Part shown: in pieces, positions 38,655 to 50,836 of the stretch
How the letters are laid out: every line of letters begins with the position of its first letter
Position numbering within the stretch: position 1 is the first letter of the stretch
NCBI GenBank assembly: GCA_039654915.1
Contig: CM077599.1
Coordinates: 83,730,001-83,794,000 of the forward strand
From: Aquilaria yunnanensis
Taxonomy: Eukaryota > Streptophyta > Magnoliopsida > Malvales > Thymelaeaceae
DNA: 64,000 nt
Reading direction: 5' to 3'
Made by a program: the position numbers and the translations under genes
Notes under the pieces: model-generated
What the model was told of the DNA's origin: nothing
Database searches by the model: none
The model's input: only the letters and a program-made list of their open reading frames with translations

Positions 38655-40225
38655 TTATAAGAAAAGTGTTGCTGGTGTAAAAAATCAACGAACAAGTTTT
38701 ACCAAAGGAATCATCGCCCATTGTAATGCACATGATAAACCTCGAGGCACTCATCTTCCAAGAAAATCAAAGGCCTGAAGAAAAGGTAAAAAAATCCAAA
38801 AAGAAAAACCCTCGGATCTTGACACCTGATGATAGAATCAAACACAGAATGACCCACAAATTCAGCAAACCCAGCCAAAGTCGATTTTGACAGCAGCAAA
38901 CCAACCAGACAAAGACCCATACGAGACGACGACGAAGGTAAAGGAAGCCGACCCAACAAGGTGAAGGCATGTGAGGAGGACAACTATAGTGACATGGACC
39001 TAGGCAAGGAGAATGGGTGAATTAGACACCGGTGAGGACAAAGGTGCAGCGGGAGAAATATGATTGAAGAACGCAAACCTAAGCGATGGTGAATAAAATC
39101 AGGTGATGACGGAATCACTGTTGGAGGATGACGGAGAATTGAATCTATGCGATGACAAAATCACTATTGGAGGAGGATGGTAGCAAATCCAACCAAGGCG
39201 ACATCGTTCTGTTGTAGGACAAAGGCATCTTGATCCTAAGCAAGGTGTTGCCTGATAAAGATCACACCCAATTTAGTTTTCCAAAATGAAAGTGGAAGGG
39301 TATAATAGTGAAGTTATATTGTAAAACTTACTAAAAAAATGAAATATTAAAAAAAATTTGAGACAACTTAAAATGGAAAGTGTTGTAAAAAATATGGAAT
39401 GAAAAAAGTATTAAATATTCAAAAAGCTTAGAAGCATTTTTCAGCAAGCCTTTTGCTAAAAGAATATAGAAATGGCTATAGCAATGAGGTAGACATTGTG
39501 GGTTTGCAGGGTGTTGAAAGCAATTGGAGAGAGAAAGTGTTCGAAAGATTTTAACTGATACGTGAATCGAGAAATTTGTTGATGAAACTTCTTGAGGGAC
39601 GTTTTAGAAGATATTGCAGCTTTTTGATTGTCGGACACTATGGAGAGCCATACTAGTCATTTTGAAACGCATTCATCTACTCTTAGAGGTAAATTTCATT
39701 GGATTTTCATCTTTAGGTATTTAGTCATTGTTGCTTCTGTTATTTATTATTTATTTTTGAAATCGTGGTTTCTGTGTTGGTTCTGGACACACGTGGCTAA
39801 AAGAGGTGGAGATTATAGTCAAATTGACAAATAGAAAAGTTTTAGGGTTTCTATAGGGAGAGGATAAGTTTTCAAATGTCAAAAGTGAGATTTTCTCTAC
39901 AAATTTTGGTTGACTTGGCATTGTTTCGTCCACCTTAACCCTTACTATATATATAAAAAAAAAATGAAACATTTTAATGATGTTAGGGCGACAGTTAAAC
40001 AAAGTCGATTAACATTTATAGGTTGGGGAGCACCAATACATTTAACCCGACAATAAAATATGTTTTGTTTTTAATAATTATGAAACATGTTTTTCTTATA
40101 AAAATAAAAATAAAAATAACTGCATATGCATTCACCTAAAAATATTTTTTTAAAATTTCAGAAACATAAAAACAGACACGAAGTCATGTGTACGTGCTAA
40201 AGAACTCTGCCCTTTTAAACATATG
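38655..40225. other. Unrecognised spacer
   Basis: 38,700-39,260 is less AT-rich and purine-rich, with runs such as gacgacgacgaagg. Open frames on both strands lack motifs, so it could be a captured or decayed gene fragment. 39,450-39,840 has short exon-like frames I cannot assign. The remainder is AT-rich. Confidence 0.4.
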
Positions 40226-41145
40226 TGGAAATAAAAATTTAATGCATGTAAAAAATATAAATAAAGGAATTATAATTAATCTGAGTTGAAATTATATACT
40301 GTATACGGGATAAAAATAAAATATAAAGATTAATGAATAAATAAACATAAATAAATAGTTTAGATCTCATGTCGACTAATGTTTAAAAAATTAAAATTTG
40401 AAATTTGTATTCCATTGATATATATTTTCATTTTATCAAAAGGAAAAAAAATGAAAAAGGAAGAAAAAGGAAAATACAAAAAGGCAAAAAAGGTTGGATA
40501 AAAAAGGTGTTGGAGATAAAATTAAACAAAACGTAAGTTAAGGACCATTACGAAAATTTGCGCAGGTCATTTCAAGAGCTTTGACTAGTTGACCATTAAG
40601 TGAGGCAGATGGTGTCAAGTGCATCAAATTAACCAAAACGCAAGTTAAGGACCATTACCAATGACCATTAATGTTATTGTAGATTGTTTTAAGTTTTTTA
40701 TTATATATCGAGGAAAAAGTATGACAAGGAAAAAAGTATGGTTTATAAGATGAGAAGATATAATTAAAATAAATATTCTTAGGTCGAGAATACAAATTTT
40801 AATCGCGTGTTGGATTAAGAATGGTAAAAGAAGAAATTTGAGAATTCTGAGGACATATCATAAATTTTGGAAGAACCACGCAAATCTGACATCTACTTTA
40901 TGTATTGTTGATTTTTTTGAACTTTGAATTTCTTTCATTTAAATATTAATACATTTAAGTAATACATACTATAAACGTTTGAATTTAATAAGTGATCTAA
41001 TGCTTCTCTTATAATTTTGCAATATAGTGTTATTCTATTTAATTAATTTACTAATTTTATTTTTTTCATTATCTGATTAATCAATTTTATTTTTGTATTT
41101 ATATCATTAAAAATGTTATACAAATCCATACCAATTACATACATG
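40226..41145 (+). repeat. CRK-upstream segment, copy 1 (most diverged)
   Basis: Matches 48,120-48,975 and 56,690-57,121 plus 60,204-60,970: for example aatgcatg.aaaaaat.taaataaagga, ggttggataaaaaa-ggt, tttgaa.tttctttcatttaaatatta. It keeps an uninterrupted site for the 57-60 kb insertion (near 40,690). The CRK promoter relic seen in the other copies is missing here. Non-coding. Confidence 0.75.
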
Positions 41146-42578
41146 TACGGCTATCATGAACATATGTCTAATTAGACATAGTATGTAATTTTTCAAATAT
41201 ACCTTTGATCATTTTGGTTAATTTCCATCTAACCTTCTACCCTAAATCACGTTTTGTCTTCTCTAAGCCTCATCAAACCTCTATAGCTGCATCATCGACC
41301 ATCCTTCGCATTTTTGGCGCCGCCGTCAACCGCGATTCAAAGAGGCGAAGTGGCAAGGCGAGTCTGAGGGAAAGTGGCGAGATGATCGCAAGGAGTAGCA
41401 ACCAAAGGAGGCAGAGAACGGGGATCCGATCAGACGATCGGTGATGTGAATCGGTGATCAAAGGTGGTGAAGTGAAGACGTGAGTCCAAGGCGAACGTGG
41501 ACACGACGTGGTGAGACGATTACAGGAGCGGCGACTGGAGGAGGCAGAGAACAAGGATTTGACTGGACGATTAGTGATGCGAATCGGCGAGGCGAGTTAG
41601 AGGCAAGGGAGGAGGTGAAGCGGTGATGCGAGTCTGAAGAGGAGAAGCGGTGAGGCGAGGCAGTGCGAGGTGAAGGTGGAGGAGAGGTGAGGCTGAGGCG
41701 AAGCAGTGCGAGGGAGTAGGCAAAAAAGGAAGAGATTTTTCTAGAAAATTATTGTTTAGACACTTTTATATTACATTTTAGACATTTTTTAACATTTATT
41801 TAAACACTTCTTTATTCATTAAATCTTATACCTTATTTTAAACATTTTTTTTAAATATTTACACACTTTTACACTTTTATTTAGACATTTTTATATATTT
41901 AGTCAGACACTTTTTAAAATTATTTCAGACACTTGTTTTCTAAAAGGTAACAAATTGCTCACTAGTTATTTAGTCAGACATTTGTTATATATTCCTTTAG
42001 ACATTTTTCAATATTTAATCAGACAATTTTTCTTATTGGTTCAAATGCTTTTTTTGTTATCTCAAACAGGTATTTTCTAAAAATAATATATTTTTTACAA
42101 GTTAATTCATAAATTTTTTATTCAAACACTTTCACATATTTGTTTAGATATTTTTCAACATTCAATCAGACATTTATTCCTATAGTTTTAAACACTTTTA
42201 ATTTCACATTATAATATATTATTTTTATACTCCTTTGCAGATACTTCAACATACTATATTAGACATATTTATATTTTATTACAGACACTTTTTTAATTCA
42301 AAAGCAACTAGCGACGTGACAAGGAAACAGCGATCAACACGATCTAGCAAGCATTATTGCCGCTCATCATTCGCTTCGACTTCATCGTTGCCGCTCTTCG
42401 TTCCGACGACACAATGGTAGCACATCGTCGCCGCTCTGCGCTCTTCTTCTTAGCTACAATCTCTGATCTCTCGTCTGGATCTGCTTCGATTCGGATCTTT
42501 CACGCCAGCCTCGATCTCCGATCGCTCGCACTGCTTTGGTCTCCAATTTTTGATCCCTCACGCCATTCCGATCTCTGA
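41146..42578. other. GC-rich flanks around an AT-rich degenerate repeat
   Basis: 41,270-41,720 is purine-rich with many gcgag/ggcgaag units. 41,750-42,290 is built of short degenerate units resembling ttagacattttt.aatatttaatcagacacttttt. 42,300-42,578 is CT/GC-rich. Frames on both strands are open but unlike any family I know. The layout (exon-like DNA within element-like DNA) recalls the Pack-MULE, but I found no terminal repeats. Confidence 0.4.
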
Positions 42579-42825
42579 TGTTACGTCCCAAATTTTATGA
42601 ACCTTAATTTTAAAAGATATCTTAAATTCCCGGAATTATAAAACATTTAATTAAAAATAATTTGGGAAATATGGGGTAAAAAATTTTATTTAAATTATTT
42701 TCCAAACAATGAGAGTATTAAATGAAATCAGAGTAGTTAAGTGACAATTTCAGGAAAACTAATATGCGGATAATATGCCAATTTAAACAAACCATATGTC
42801 TCTTTAGAAACAAACCTTATGTGTT
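42579..42825 (-). repeat. Fragment of the Gypsy LTR, reversed
   Basis: Reads tgttacgtcccaaattttatgaacc onward, which is the reverse complement of the last ~245 bases of the LTR (23,090-23,334) with about one in eight bases changed by eye. The rest of that LTR is missing, so it is an old truncated insertion. Confidence 0.8.
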
Positions 42826-45295
42826 TTAATTATCGAATGAAATGACATTATGTAAATCATATTTTGGATTTGTAGTTGGGATGTCAAGGTAAGTAAATCC
42901 CAAGTTATTTTTCTCAAATAAGTTTTATTAAGCAAGGAAAGCAATCTAAGTAAGGTTAAGTTGAGTTTCAAAATGTAATTTGCACCTAAAAAACAAAAAG
43001 GTAAAATGATAATTTTGGCCCAAGTTAGTGGCATGACTGTAATTTTGGTAAAATTAGGTTCATGCAAGTATTTTGAGTTATCTAAGTTAAGACCATAAAT
43101 ATTTCTAGCCATTTGAACTCAAAGTGAAAGTTAATGGATAAAAATGAAACAAGTGAGAAATTGAGTTATTATGTGTTATAATGGCTTAAGTGATTTAAAG
43201 GCAAAGTGTTTGGGTAAGAAAAACCTTTCTTGGGACTAAAACGGATGGTTTAGTGGAGGTTTAAATGACCTAAGTGAATAAAGTTAAGTTTGAGGATCAA
43301 AGTGACAAATAGAGGAGAAATGGGCTAAGTGGAGAAGTTGAGATATTTTTAGGAGGGAGGATGATACTATTTATCATCTCCTTTATTTGCAATTTCATGG
43401 CTCCTCTTGTTCATAGCTCTCTACCTCCAAACCTCCCATTCTGCTCAAATTTCTATGAAAATTGAAGGTCCTAAAGTCATCCCAACAAGCTTTTAGCTCA
43501 TTTTTTGTGGAATTGGTGCATTTGAGATTGGTTTTAAAAGTTTTTGGTTCAACTCTAAGGTAAATGTCTATGATCCTTATGGGTTAGTTATAAACTTGTT
43601 AAATGGTTAGAAATTGTTTTAATTTCGTGCTCTTGGTGTCCAATTTGGTTGAATTCAAGCTAGTAACTCCATTGAGCTTAACTATATTTGTTACTTGCTT
43701 CTTGCTTTGAAGATTATTTGAGGTAAGGGATTTAAGTTAATTCAGCTCAAATAATGCATAGAAATATAGTATTATATGTGGGAATGAAGTAGAAACAATA
43801 CCCATATGAATTGGCCCTGGGGATTAAAAAATTGAGTAAGGTTCGTGCAAGTTCGCACGCAATCGCTCAATGATGTAGAGCATTAGCGACATCATTTGAC
43901 GACATGTCGTCGTTGGTGATGTGAGTTGTCAGCGCGTCACCGACGATCTTCTAGGAACCCAAAAACTAATGTCATTAGTGACACATTACCAATACCGTCG
44001 CCAAGCCACAAGTCCCTCAAGCTCGGGGCATCCTAAGAATGTCTCAATCTCTCGGTTATCATCTCTAAGCTATTCTAAGATGTTCCATAGCCTCGGTTGG
44101 GTCTAGAACTCATTCCTAAGTTGGGAATTATGCATTATTTAGGTGGTAGCTAAGTGGTGTGGTTCAGATAGGGTAAGGAATGGTGGCTAAGAAGGTTAAG
44201 GTGCTCAAGTTGTTAAGGAAGCACTAAGAGGATTAAGGCGGGTTTTGGAATCTTTGTTGGCCCAAGTGGAAGGTCTTAGACCTTCGAGCAATGAAAAAGA
44301 AACCTAAGTGGATCTCAACCAAACATTTTGATTTAGTAAGTAAGTCACTAAGAAACCTTAAGCTAAGCTCTAAGAGCTAAGTAAGTTAGACCCCATAAGG
44401 CAATTACTTTGCATAATAAGTTAAGGGAAAAAACGGATAAAAGGAGAGTAAGTGACGACTTACTCTAAGTAGCTCATCAAAGACAAGTAAAAGTTAAGTA
44501 AGCGATGGCTTACTCTAAGACGTCTGTAAAAAAACTTCACGGGGTTGGTTAAGTATTAGTGTAAGATACAAGGGCCAATATCCAAGTATCCTAGCCATAT
44601 GAGCTCATGGCAAGTCTAGCACCTTCGGCTGTAAAGAAGTCCTAATTGCATTGACATATGCATATTACACTCATCCATCCACTTATCCATTATTTGCATT
44701 ATTTGTTGTTTTTATTCTTATTTTTTGTTGTGTTGTTAGTTGCTTGTTTTGCTTTGTATGTTATTTATATATATGTTTGTTGTACTTTGCAAGCTTGCAT
44801 TTGTTTCCTCCTGCTGGTATCGAATCCCTTACTGAGTATTTTAGAGTACTCACCCTTTAAGTGTTGTGCAGGTATTAAGCGGACTAGTCAAACTTAACAG
44901 TTGGTAAGGGGCGGCTGTTAAGGCTAAGTTTCATTGGTCTAAAGGTACCGCCTAAGCAGAAAACCTTATGTTTCTAAGCTACTTGTTGTATAAGTTAGTA
45001 CTGACCAAAGTATTTGTCTTAAAGTATAAGGTTAAGTGAGTAGAAAGAAAGTGTGACTCATCACTTGAAGCTAGCTTACTTGGCTGAAAAGCTATGGATG
45101 AATCTTAATAGATATATGTTGTTTTTTTCTATATGTATGGTATTTTCATACAAATAGATTACCTCGACCAATGTTCATTGGTGTATATAACACTAAGGTT
45201 ACATTGAGATGTATATAAGATTGAGATGTATACACATATTTGTTACTTGAAATTAAAGCAACTAAAGTTTTACATCTTGGCTTGTTTTAAATTGT
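42826..45295 (+). repeat. Probable LTR-type sequence of another Gypsy family
   Basis: No coding region. Signs of an LTR: 'cttactgagtattttagagtactcaccc' architecture at about 44,826 onward, like tactgagca...tgctcatccc in the Gypsy LTR at 22,922, followed by a TTGTGCAG junction and a short downstream stretch. 43,850-44,010 has gtcgtcg-rich sequence. Borders are not defined. Confidence 0.35.
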
Positions 45296-45639
45296 GTTTG
45301 TTAACTGCCGCAGCATTATTTTCAATGTTGTTTTATTTAATTGTTATTGCATAGCCATGATGATACATGCATATTTTTCTATGTAGGGTAGGCTAAGTAA
45401 CTAGTTGCATGTAATGGTTTAAGATATTTCATGAGTAATACCTAACCAATTATAACCTAAGTGGGATTATAATTCCCAAAGAGCCAACCAGTGTTAGTAA
45501 ATCAGGGCATTGGGCCCCTGTTCCGCCATAGGATTAATGAAAACTACTTCAATACCCTGCTTGTTGCACTTGTGTGGAATCGATGACAATATTGGAATGA
45601 ATGTAGGAGGATTGAGAAATGGATAATGTGAGTTATTGA
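45296..45639. other. Spacer
   Basis: No gene or element recognised. Confidence 0.4.
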
Positions 45640-46183
45640 GAATTGTTTGCATAAATTAGTGAAGGCTAACTGCCACAAACTAGCGACGGCTAACCGTCAT
45701 TAAATTAGTGACAGTCTCCACTCACTAAATTAATTACTGTTAGCTCTCACTAAATTAGTGACGATTGCTCGTCCATTGCTAGATTCAGTGAAGGCAAATT
45801 ATCTCTAATTTAGCAAGGACAAGCCATAACTAAATTAGTGACGGCTAGCCATTATTAAATTAGTGATAACTGCCCATCACTAATTTTACAAACTTAGGGA
45901 CAGTCAGCCTTCACTAAATTTAGTAACAACTTAGCTTTTCTAACTTATTAACGATGACTAACCATCGCTAACTTATTGGCAAGAGGCCGGTGCCAGATAA
46001 TTAGTGACCGTTGTCTTTGTGAAAGCTGATTATCGTTAACTAGCGACAGTAGCCGTCACTAATAAATTAACAGTGACTAAATTAGCTATGGCAAGTTTAG
46101 TGACTGCTGGCCGTTGGTAAACTCAATTTAGCGATGGTCTGTCGTTGCTAATAGCCATCACTAAAACTCCCTTTTTAGTAGTG
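45640..46183 (-). mobile_element. CACTA transposon end with subterminal repeats
   Basis: Ends ctttttagtagtg at 46,171-46,183; read on the minus strand this is CACTACTAAAAAG, a CACTA (En/Spm) terminus. Inside lie many degenerate direct and inverted units of the type attagtgacggctarccrtcactaaatta, the usual subterminal transposase-binding repeats. No transposase and no opposite end were found. Confidence 0.75.
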
Positions 46184-46859
46184 ATATTCCTATAGAAATC
46201 TTTAGAGTTTTCGTATTCTAGAAGAGTTGTTTACTATACCAATAGTCATATGAATGTTGGTCAATAGACAGCTCCTGAGCCTCACTTTATTGGGGCATTT
46301 TAGGCACAAGAAGAACTTTCATCAGGTACATTTCATAAGTTTTCTTTCAAATACACTTATGCTTGACAAGTTTGTATATTTAATAGATTGGTTTCGTAAA
46401 ACATAGTAATGCATTTTTGTTTATTGTTTGGAGGTTTTTCTACTAATTTCGAAAGACAATGCTAGAGATGCTTTTCATTTCCCACATTGGAGTGATAATG
46501 AAAACATTAATGATGACGTTCAAGAAGATAAATAGGCATAATATTTGGTATATGTAAACCTTACAATGCTTGAGGTTGACATTTCATGAATGTGATTTCC
46601 TACGTTTAAAACTTGAATGGCTTGTACTTTTTTCTTTGTTGGATAATTTGGATTTTTTTGTGTGTTGGGTGCTATATATGTATTATGAATGTTATTTCTA
46701 TTAATTGTGATTTCATTTTATTTTTCTTTCTTATCTATATTTAAGTGTTGCTCATATTATTCAAATGAAACATAATGCATTTGTCATAGTAGATACAAAA
46801 TAGTATAGATAATTGAGCTTTAAAAAAATAAATAAAATATAAATAGAAGTGGTTGACAC
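46184..46859. other. Spacer right of the CACTA end
   Basis: AT-rich. Two short exon-like pieces (46,249-46,326, followed by gtaca; and 46,450-46,535) have no recognisable match. Confidence 0.35.
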
Positions 46860-47229
46860 TTGACCACCTTAAGTTATTGAAAATGTGGCTAACTACTTCT
46901 GATGGGTGATATGCATAGCCAATAGTTAAAAGCGGTCAACCGCTTTAAAAATTCATTATTGTGATTAATGCGATTAACTACTTCAACGGGTGGTTGAAAT
47001 ACTGCTTTTATAGCTGAATATTGGTTGATATTCTCAAAATAGTTAACTACTTTAAAAATAACTGCTACAGAAATTAAAACGGTTCTCAATTGCATCAAAT
47101 TTCTCTGAGGCAAGTCTTTTAAAGATGATTGTTTGAAGCGGTTCACAACCGTTTCTATTCTTTTGAAGTGGTCATAATCACTTCAAAGAAGCATTAAAGT
47201 TACCTAAGAGGTTTCATTTTCTTGTAGTT
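46860..47229 (-). mobile_element. Second CACTA-like end with different subterminal repeats
   Basis: Repeated palindromic units around agcggtcaaccgcttt, gaagcggttcacaaccgtttc and gaagtggtcataatcacttc, then ttcattttcttgtagtt at 47,213-47,229. On the minus strand the end reads AACTACAAGAAAATGAA, one base from the plant CACTACAAGAAAA consensus. No coding sequence and no partner end. Confidence 0.6.
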
Positions 47230-47639
47230 TTTCTTTTTGTCGGGTGTGTGCGGCCTCGGAAGTAGTGTAACGCCATGGCAACGTACAAGAGCTTAGATAG
47301 CAAGCTACGAAAAGAACCCTTTACCTCAAAAAAATTAATTTAATACCATGTGGGCCATTGGCCTATATATCAGATATTAAACTGATAAAAATAGAAATTA
47401 TACTTAATCTTAGCAAAAACGCGGAGATATCGTTTTCTTGCGGTAAGCATCAATAATCCATGTTTAGTGGTGAGATATCATTGCATGGAAGATAGTTTTG
47501 TGGATTAAATGAATTGGTACGAATTAAATGGATTGAATGGTTATTAATTGTTGTCAGACTCGGCAACACGGATTGGAATGAACGTATTTAATTTGAACAA
47601 AATAATAAAAAAAATATAAAAGTAATTTATGTAAACAAG
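47230..47639. other. Spacer
   Basis: No gene recognised. Includes an uncharacterised stretch with accatgtgggccattgg. Confidence 0.4.
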
Positions 47640-47944
47640 TCTTCAAACGTACTCAGCGGATCAAAAAGGAAAATTCTCTAATTCCAAACGTCGCATCTAT
47701 ACTAGACTCGGACCAAAACCTGAGAATGCCGTAGAAATTACGATTGGTCTCTGTGTGAACGAGCTCGTTCTTTATAAAATACCAATCATAGGTCAGACCA
47801 TATTCTCGCACCATCCATTGTTCCATTTCCCTTTTTTTCCATGCGCTCTCCTCATCAGCCTTTAGGAGCAGAACGACAAAAGAGGAATATGTATGTATTA
47901 ATGCGTAGTTTACCCAAACGTCACACATATGTTATTAGAAAGGG
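47640..47944 (-). other. Conserved minus-strand frame of unknown function, copy 1
   Basis: The frame 47,653-47,928 is shared with 56,265-56,492: both keep ESAW, EMEQWMVREY, LTY.WY, and FY.ILRFWSE. The WMVREYGLTYDWY part loosely resembles the F-box-associated fold (W..KEYG...SW), but this is weak. It lies directly upstream of the CRK relic, divergently. It may be a gene fragment duplicated with the segment. Confidence 0.3.
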
Positions 47945-48045
47945 TCCACTCCTACCTCAACACACTGCGTTTACCTGCTTGTGATCCGGAGCTCTTGAAA
48001 TCTAATTCTAAGCTAAAAATTTATTTTACCTTCTATCACACATTT
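47945..48045 (+). pseudogene. CRK 5' relic (promoter and signal-peptide start), copy 1
   Basis: cactcctacctcaacacactgcgttta.ctgcttgtg...gagctcttgaaatc.aa.tctaagct matches CRK gene 1 upstream at about 6134-6200, and the following atttattttaccttctatcacac matches 6248-6272 inside its signal-peptide codons. The bases holding the start ATG are deleted and nothing of the DUF26 exon follows. Confidence 0.7.
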
Positions 48046-49175
48046 ATTTATACTTCCTTTATTTAATTTAAATTGAGACTAAAATATTTTATTGCTTTTA
48101 TGTTTCTCAAATTAAAATTATAATGCATGCAAAAAATGTAAATAAAGGAAAATATATTTAGTCTGAATTTAAATTATATACTATATACTTGATAAAAATA
48201 AAATATAAAGATTGATGAATAAAAAGCATAAAAAAATACTTTAGATATTATGACAAGTAATATTTAAAATATTAAATTTTAAAATTTTATTCCATTGATA
48301 TATGTATTTTCATTTAATCAAAAAGAAAAATTGAAAAAAAAATAAGAGAAAAGGAAATAGAAAAAGCAGAAAAAGGTTGGATAAAAAAAGGTATTGGGGA
48401 TAAAACTAAACAGAAAACATAACCTAAGGACCTTTAGGAAAATTTGCGGGGATTCCACAAATATTCCAGTGTAAGGGGGTTAAGTGTATCAAATCTGTAT
48501 ACAATGATCTCAGTCCTAGGCTAATATTATTTCAGATTGTTTCAAGTTTTTTGTTATAGATGGGAAAAAAGTATCATAAGAGAAGAAGTATGGGGCTTAT
48601 AGGATGAGAAGATATAGTTAAATTAAATATAAGTTTTGAACACGTGTGAGATTAAGCACGGCAAAACGAAGAAACTCTTAGGTCATACTTTAAATTTTGG
48701 TAGAACCACAAAAATCGAACATTTACTTTACATATTGCTGATTTTTTGAACTTCTAATTTCTTTCATTTAAATATTAGTAATACATTTAAGTAATACATA
48801 CCACGAACGTATGAATTTAATTAGTGATCTATTGTTTCTCTTATAATTTTGAAATATAATATTATTCTATCTAATTTAATAATTTTACATTTTTTTCTTT
48901 ATTTAATTAATCAAAATTGTTAATATATTTATATAATTAAAAATATGATACAAATAGTTCATACCAATTACATACACTTTTTTATCTCGATTAACAAAAC
49001 GTATAAGACTAGTATATCCAAAAAAATGATATATAGGTCCAATCCAATCCAAGTCAAGTCTTCTCGGCTTCGGGAAGTCAGTGTCACACAGCTCGCCCTA
49101 ATTCCAAAATCACCAAATTGTGGATCAATTAGGCTCGCACATTGCAAGTCAAGTGGTCCTACGCAAAATTACAAA
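48046..49175 (+). repeat. CRK-upstream segment, copy 2
   Basis: Non-coding. Matches 56,620-57,121 and 60,204-61,165 closely and 40,226-41,145 less so. Near 48,551-48,565 it keeps the uninterrupted site of the 57-60 kb insertion. The end (ccaaattgtggatcaattag, 49,113-49,132) is also at 61,120. Confidence 0.8.
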
Positions 49176-49584
49176 ATCATCTTGCGTGTCCTACAATTCC
49201 ACGAAATTACACATTACAAGAACAATTTAATTTCCAAGAGTTTCACATATGGTCATGTAAAGAAGAGGATGAACATATTATTTGTGAGGTGGATAAAGAA
49301 GATGAATGCTATGAGGAAAGCATGGAGTAACAAGAATAAGTTGTGAGTGACAAGCCGGTAAAAAGGCAGGTGATTGGCATACTTAGAGTGGATGGTATAG
49401 GTGAACGTAAAATTGCTGTTGAAATTGAAGTACATGAACCAATTAAGAATGTATAAATCAAAGAAGCCTTCAGTTATAATGGCCAATTAGTACAAATTGA
49501 GATGGAGGAGGTTGAACCAAAATTTGAAATTGCCAACAACAAAACATAAGCAATTGACAGCCAAGAAATTTGGGCAATGATTGA
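49176..49584 (+). other. Coding-like fragment, left half (split by the Copia element)
   Basis: Frames on the plus strand read an acidic, protein-like sequence (EEDEHIICEVDKEDE, RQVIGILRVDGIGERKIAVE) with several stops, continuing after 55,958. The later part ends in a purine-rich aagaggaggaaaatgatgcag motif, reminiscent of the 3' end of a retrotransposon. Family not recognised. Confidence 0.35.
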
Positions 49585-50318
49585 TGTTGTTCCTTGTGGC
49601 AAGAAATTGATACAAAAGAAGAATAAAATTAAAGATAATAATCTAAAATAAAAATAATATCACCAATAATACAAAAGATTTTGAGTTGAAGTGTGGAGCT
49701 GCCCACTTTCTTTTAGACATTTCATGGCACACTGGTGTAATGGCCTCGGGTCACGCCGCCCTCAGGATACAACAGCCCAACTTTTTTGTTGTGGTTCTAC
49801 TCACACTTGCACTACGGTAGAATAAAACTCCACTCATACATTTCTTTACCAAATATAATTTGGATATATGTATATATAGAAAATAATCTTGTAAAAGATC
49901 TGAAAAAGGTAGAGAGAGGGAAAGGCCAATATTTTTTTGGATGAAACATGGATATATATATATATATTTATATATATATAAGAGAAACGTTTAGAGGAAA
50001 AGTAATTGAAATTATATCAATAGCCGTTTTATGACTTAATGCAAACCTGACGGATAGAAAAGAATCAAAACTTAATTGTTGTTGTAAAACCAAAACAAAA
50101 GAAGTATATATGTAAGGCTATGTTAAGAGCCGTTTGAGCACATAAAGAAACAAAATTAATTCTCTAGCCGTTGGACCATAAACGTCTACTTTTATATGCA
50201 TTATGAAGGTAATAAAATGTTATTACCGTTGCCAAAGTGAGATAATAAATGACTTGGCTCAAAACAAATGTTAAGAAAAAATTAATTCTTTTTATTGAAA
50301 TAATATATTTCTCCAACA
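49585..50318 (-). repeat. Copia 3' LTR
   Basis: 734 bp; pairs with 54,888-55,958. Contains (AT)n near 49,953-49,978. Confidence 0.85.
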
Positions 50319-50836
50319 ATTCCCTTTCCATTTCAATAAAAACCAAAATAATATATATATAGATGGGTAAAGATAGTTTATTATGCATAATAAATGTGAT
50401 GATACCTTGAACCTTTATTTAGTGAGTCGGCTCACTTGTTCCATGACCAATAGTGGTACTATCTTGAACTTTGGTCATTTTCAGACACAAGTTTACCTAA
50501 CACACATAATAAACTAGGTGTCCATTGAGCCGATAAGCCTGCACTCTTAATGGCCATATGCATATCCTGATTTTTTCATGAGCGATTTTAGTAATAGCCT
50601 ACGGAGCGACATCACTCCAATGTTCATATAGGTGAAAATCTATCAAGGATACTCCTGTAGCTTTGACATCCCAATCAATAAGTTACAGATTCTCATTAAG
50701 AGCAAACGCTCAACCCTCAATCATTACAGGATAGATGCATCTATACCAAAGGGATACGTCGAGAAATAAATCTCTATAATAATGCATCTCTTAACGGTTT
50801 CACTATGATTTAATTTTCCCATTCAAAACCCAAGCC

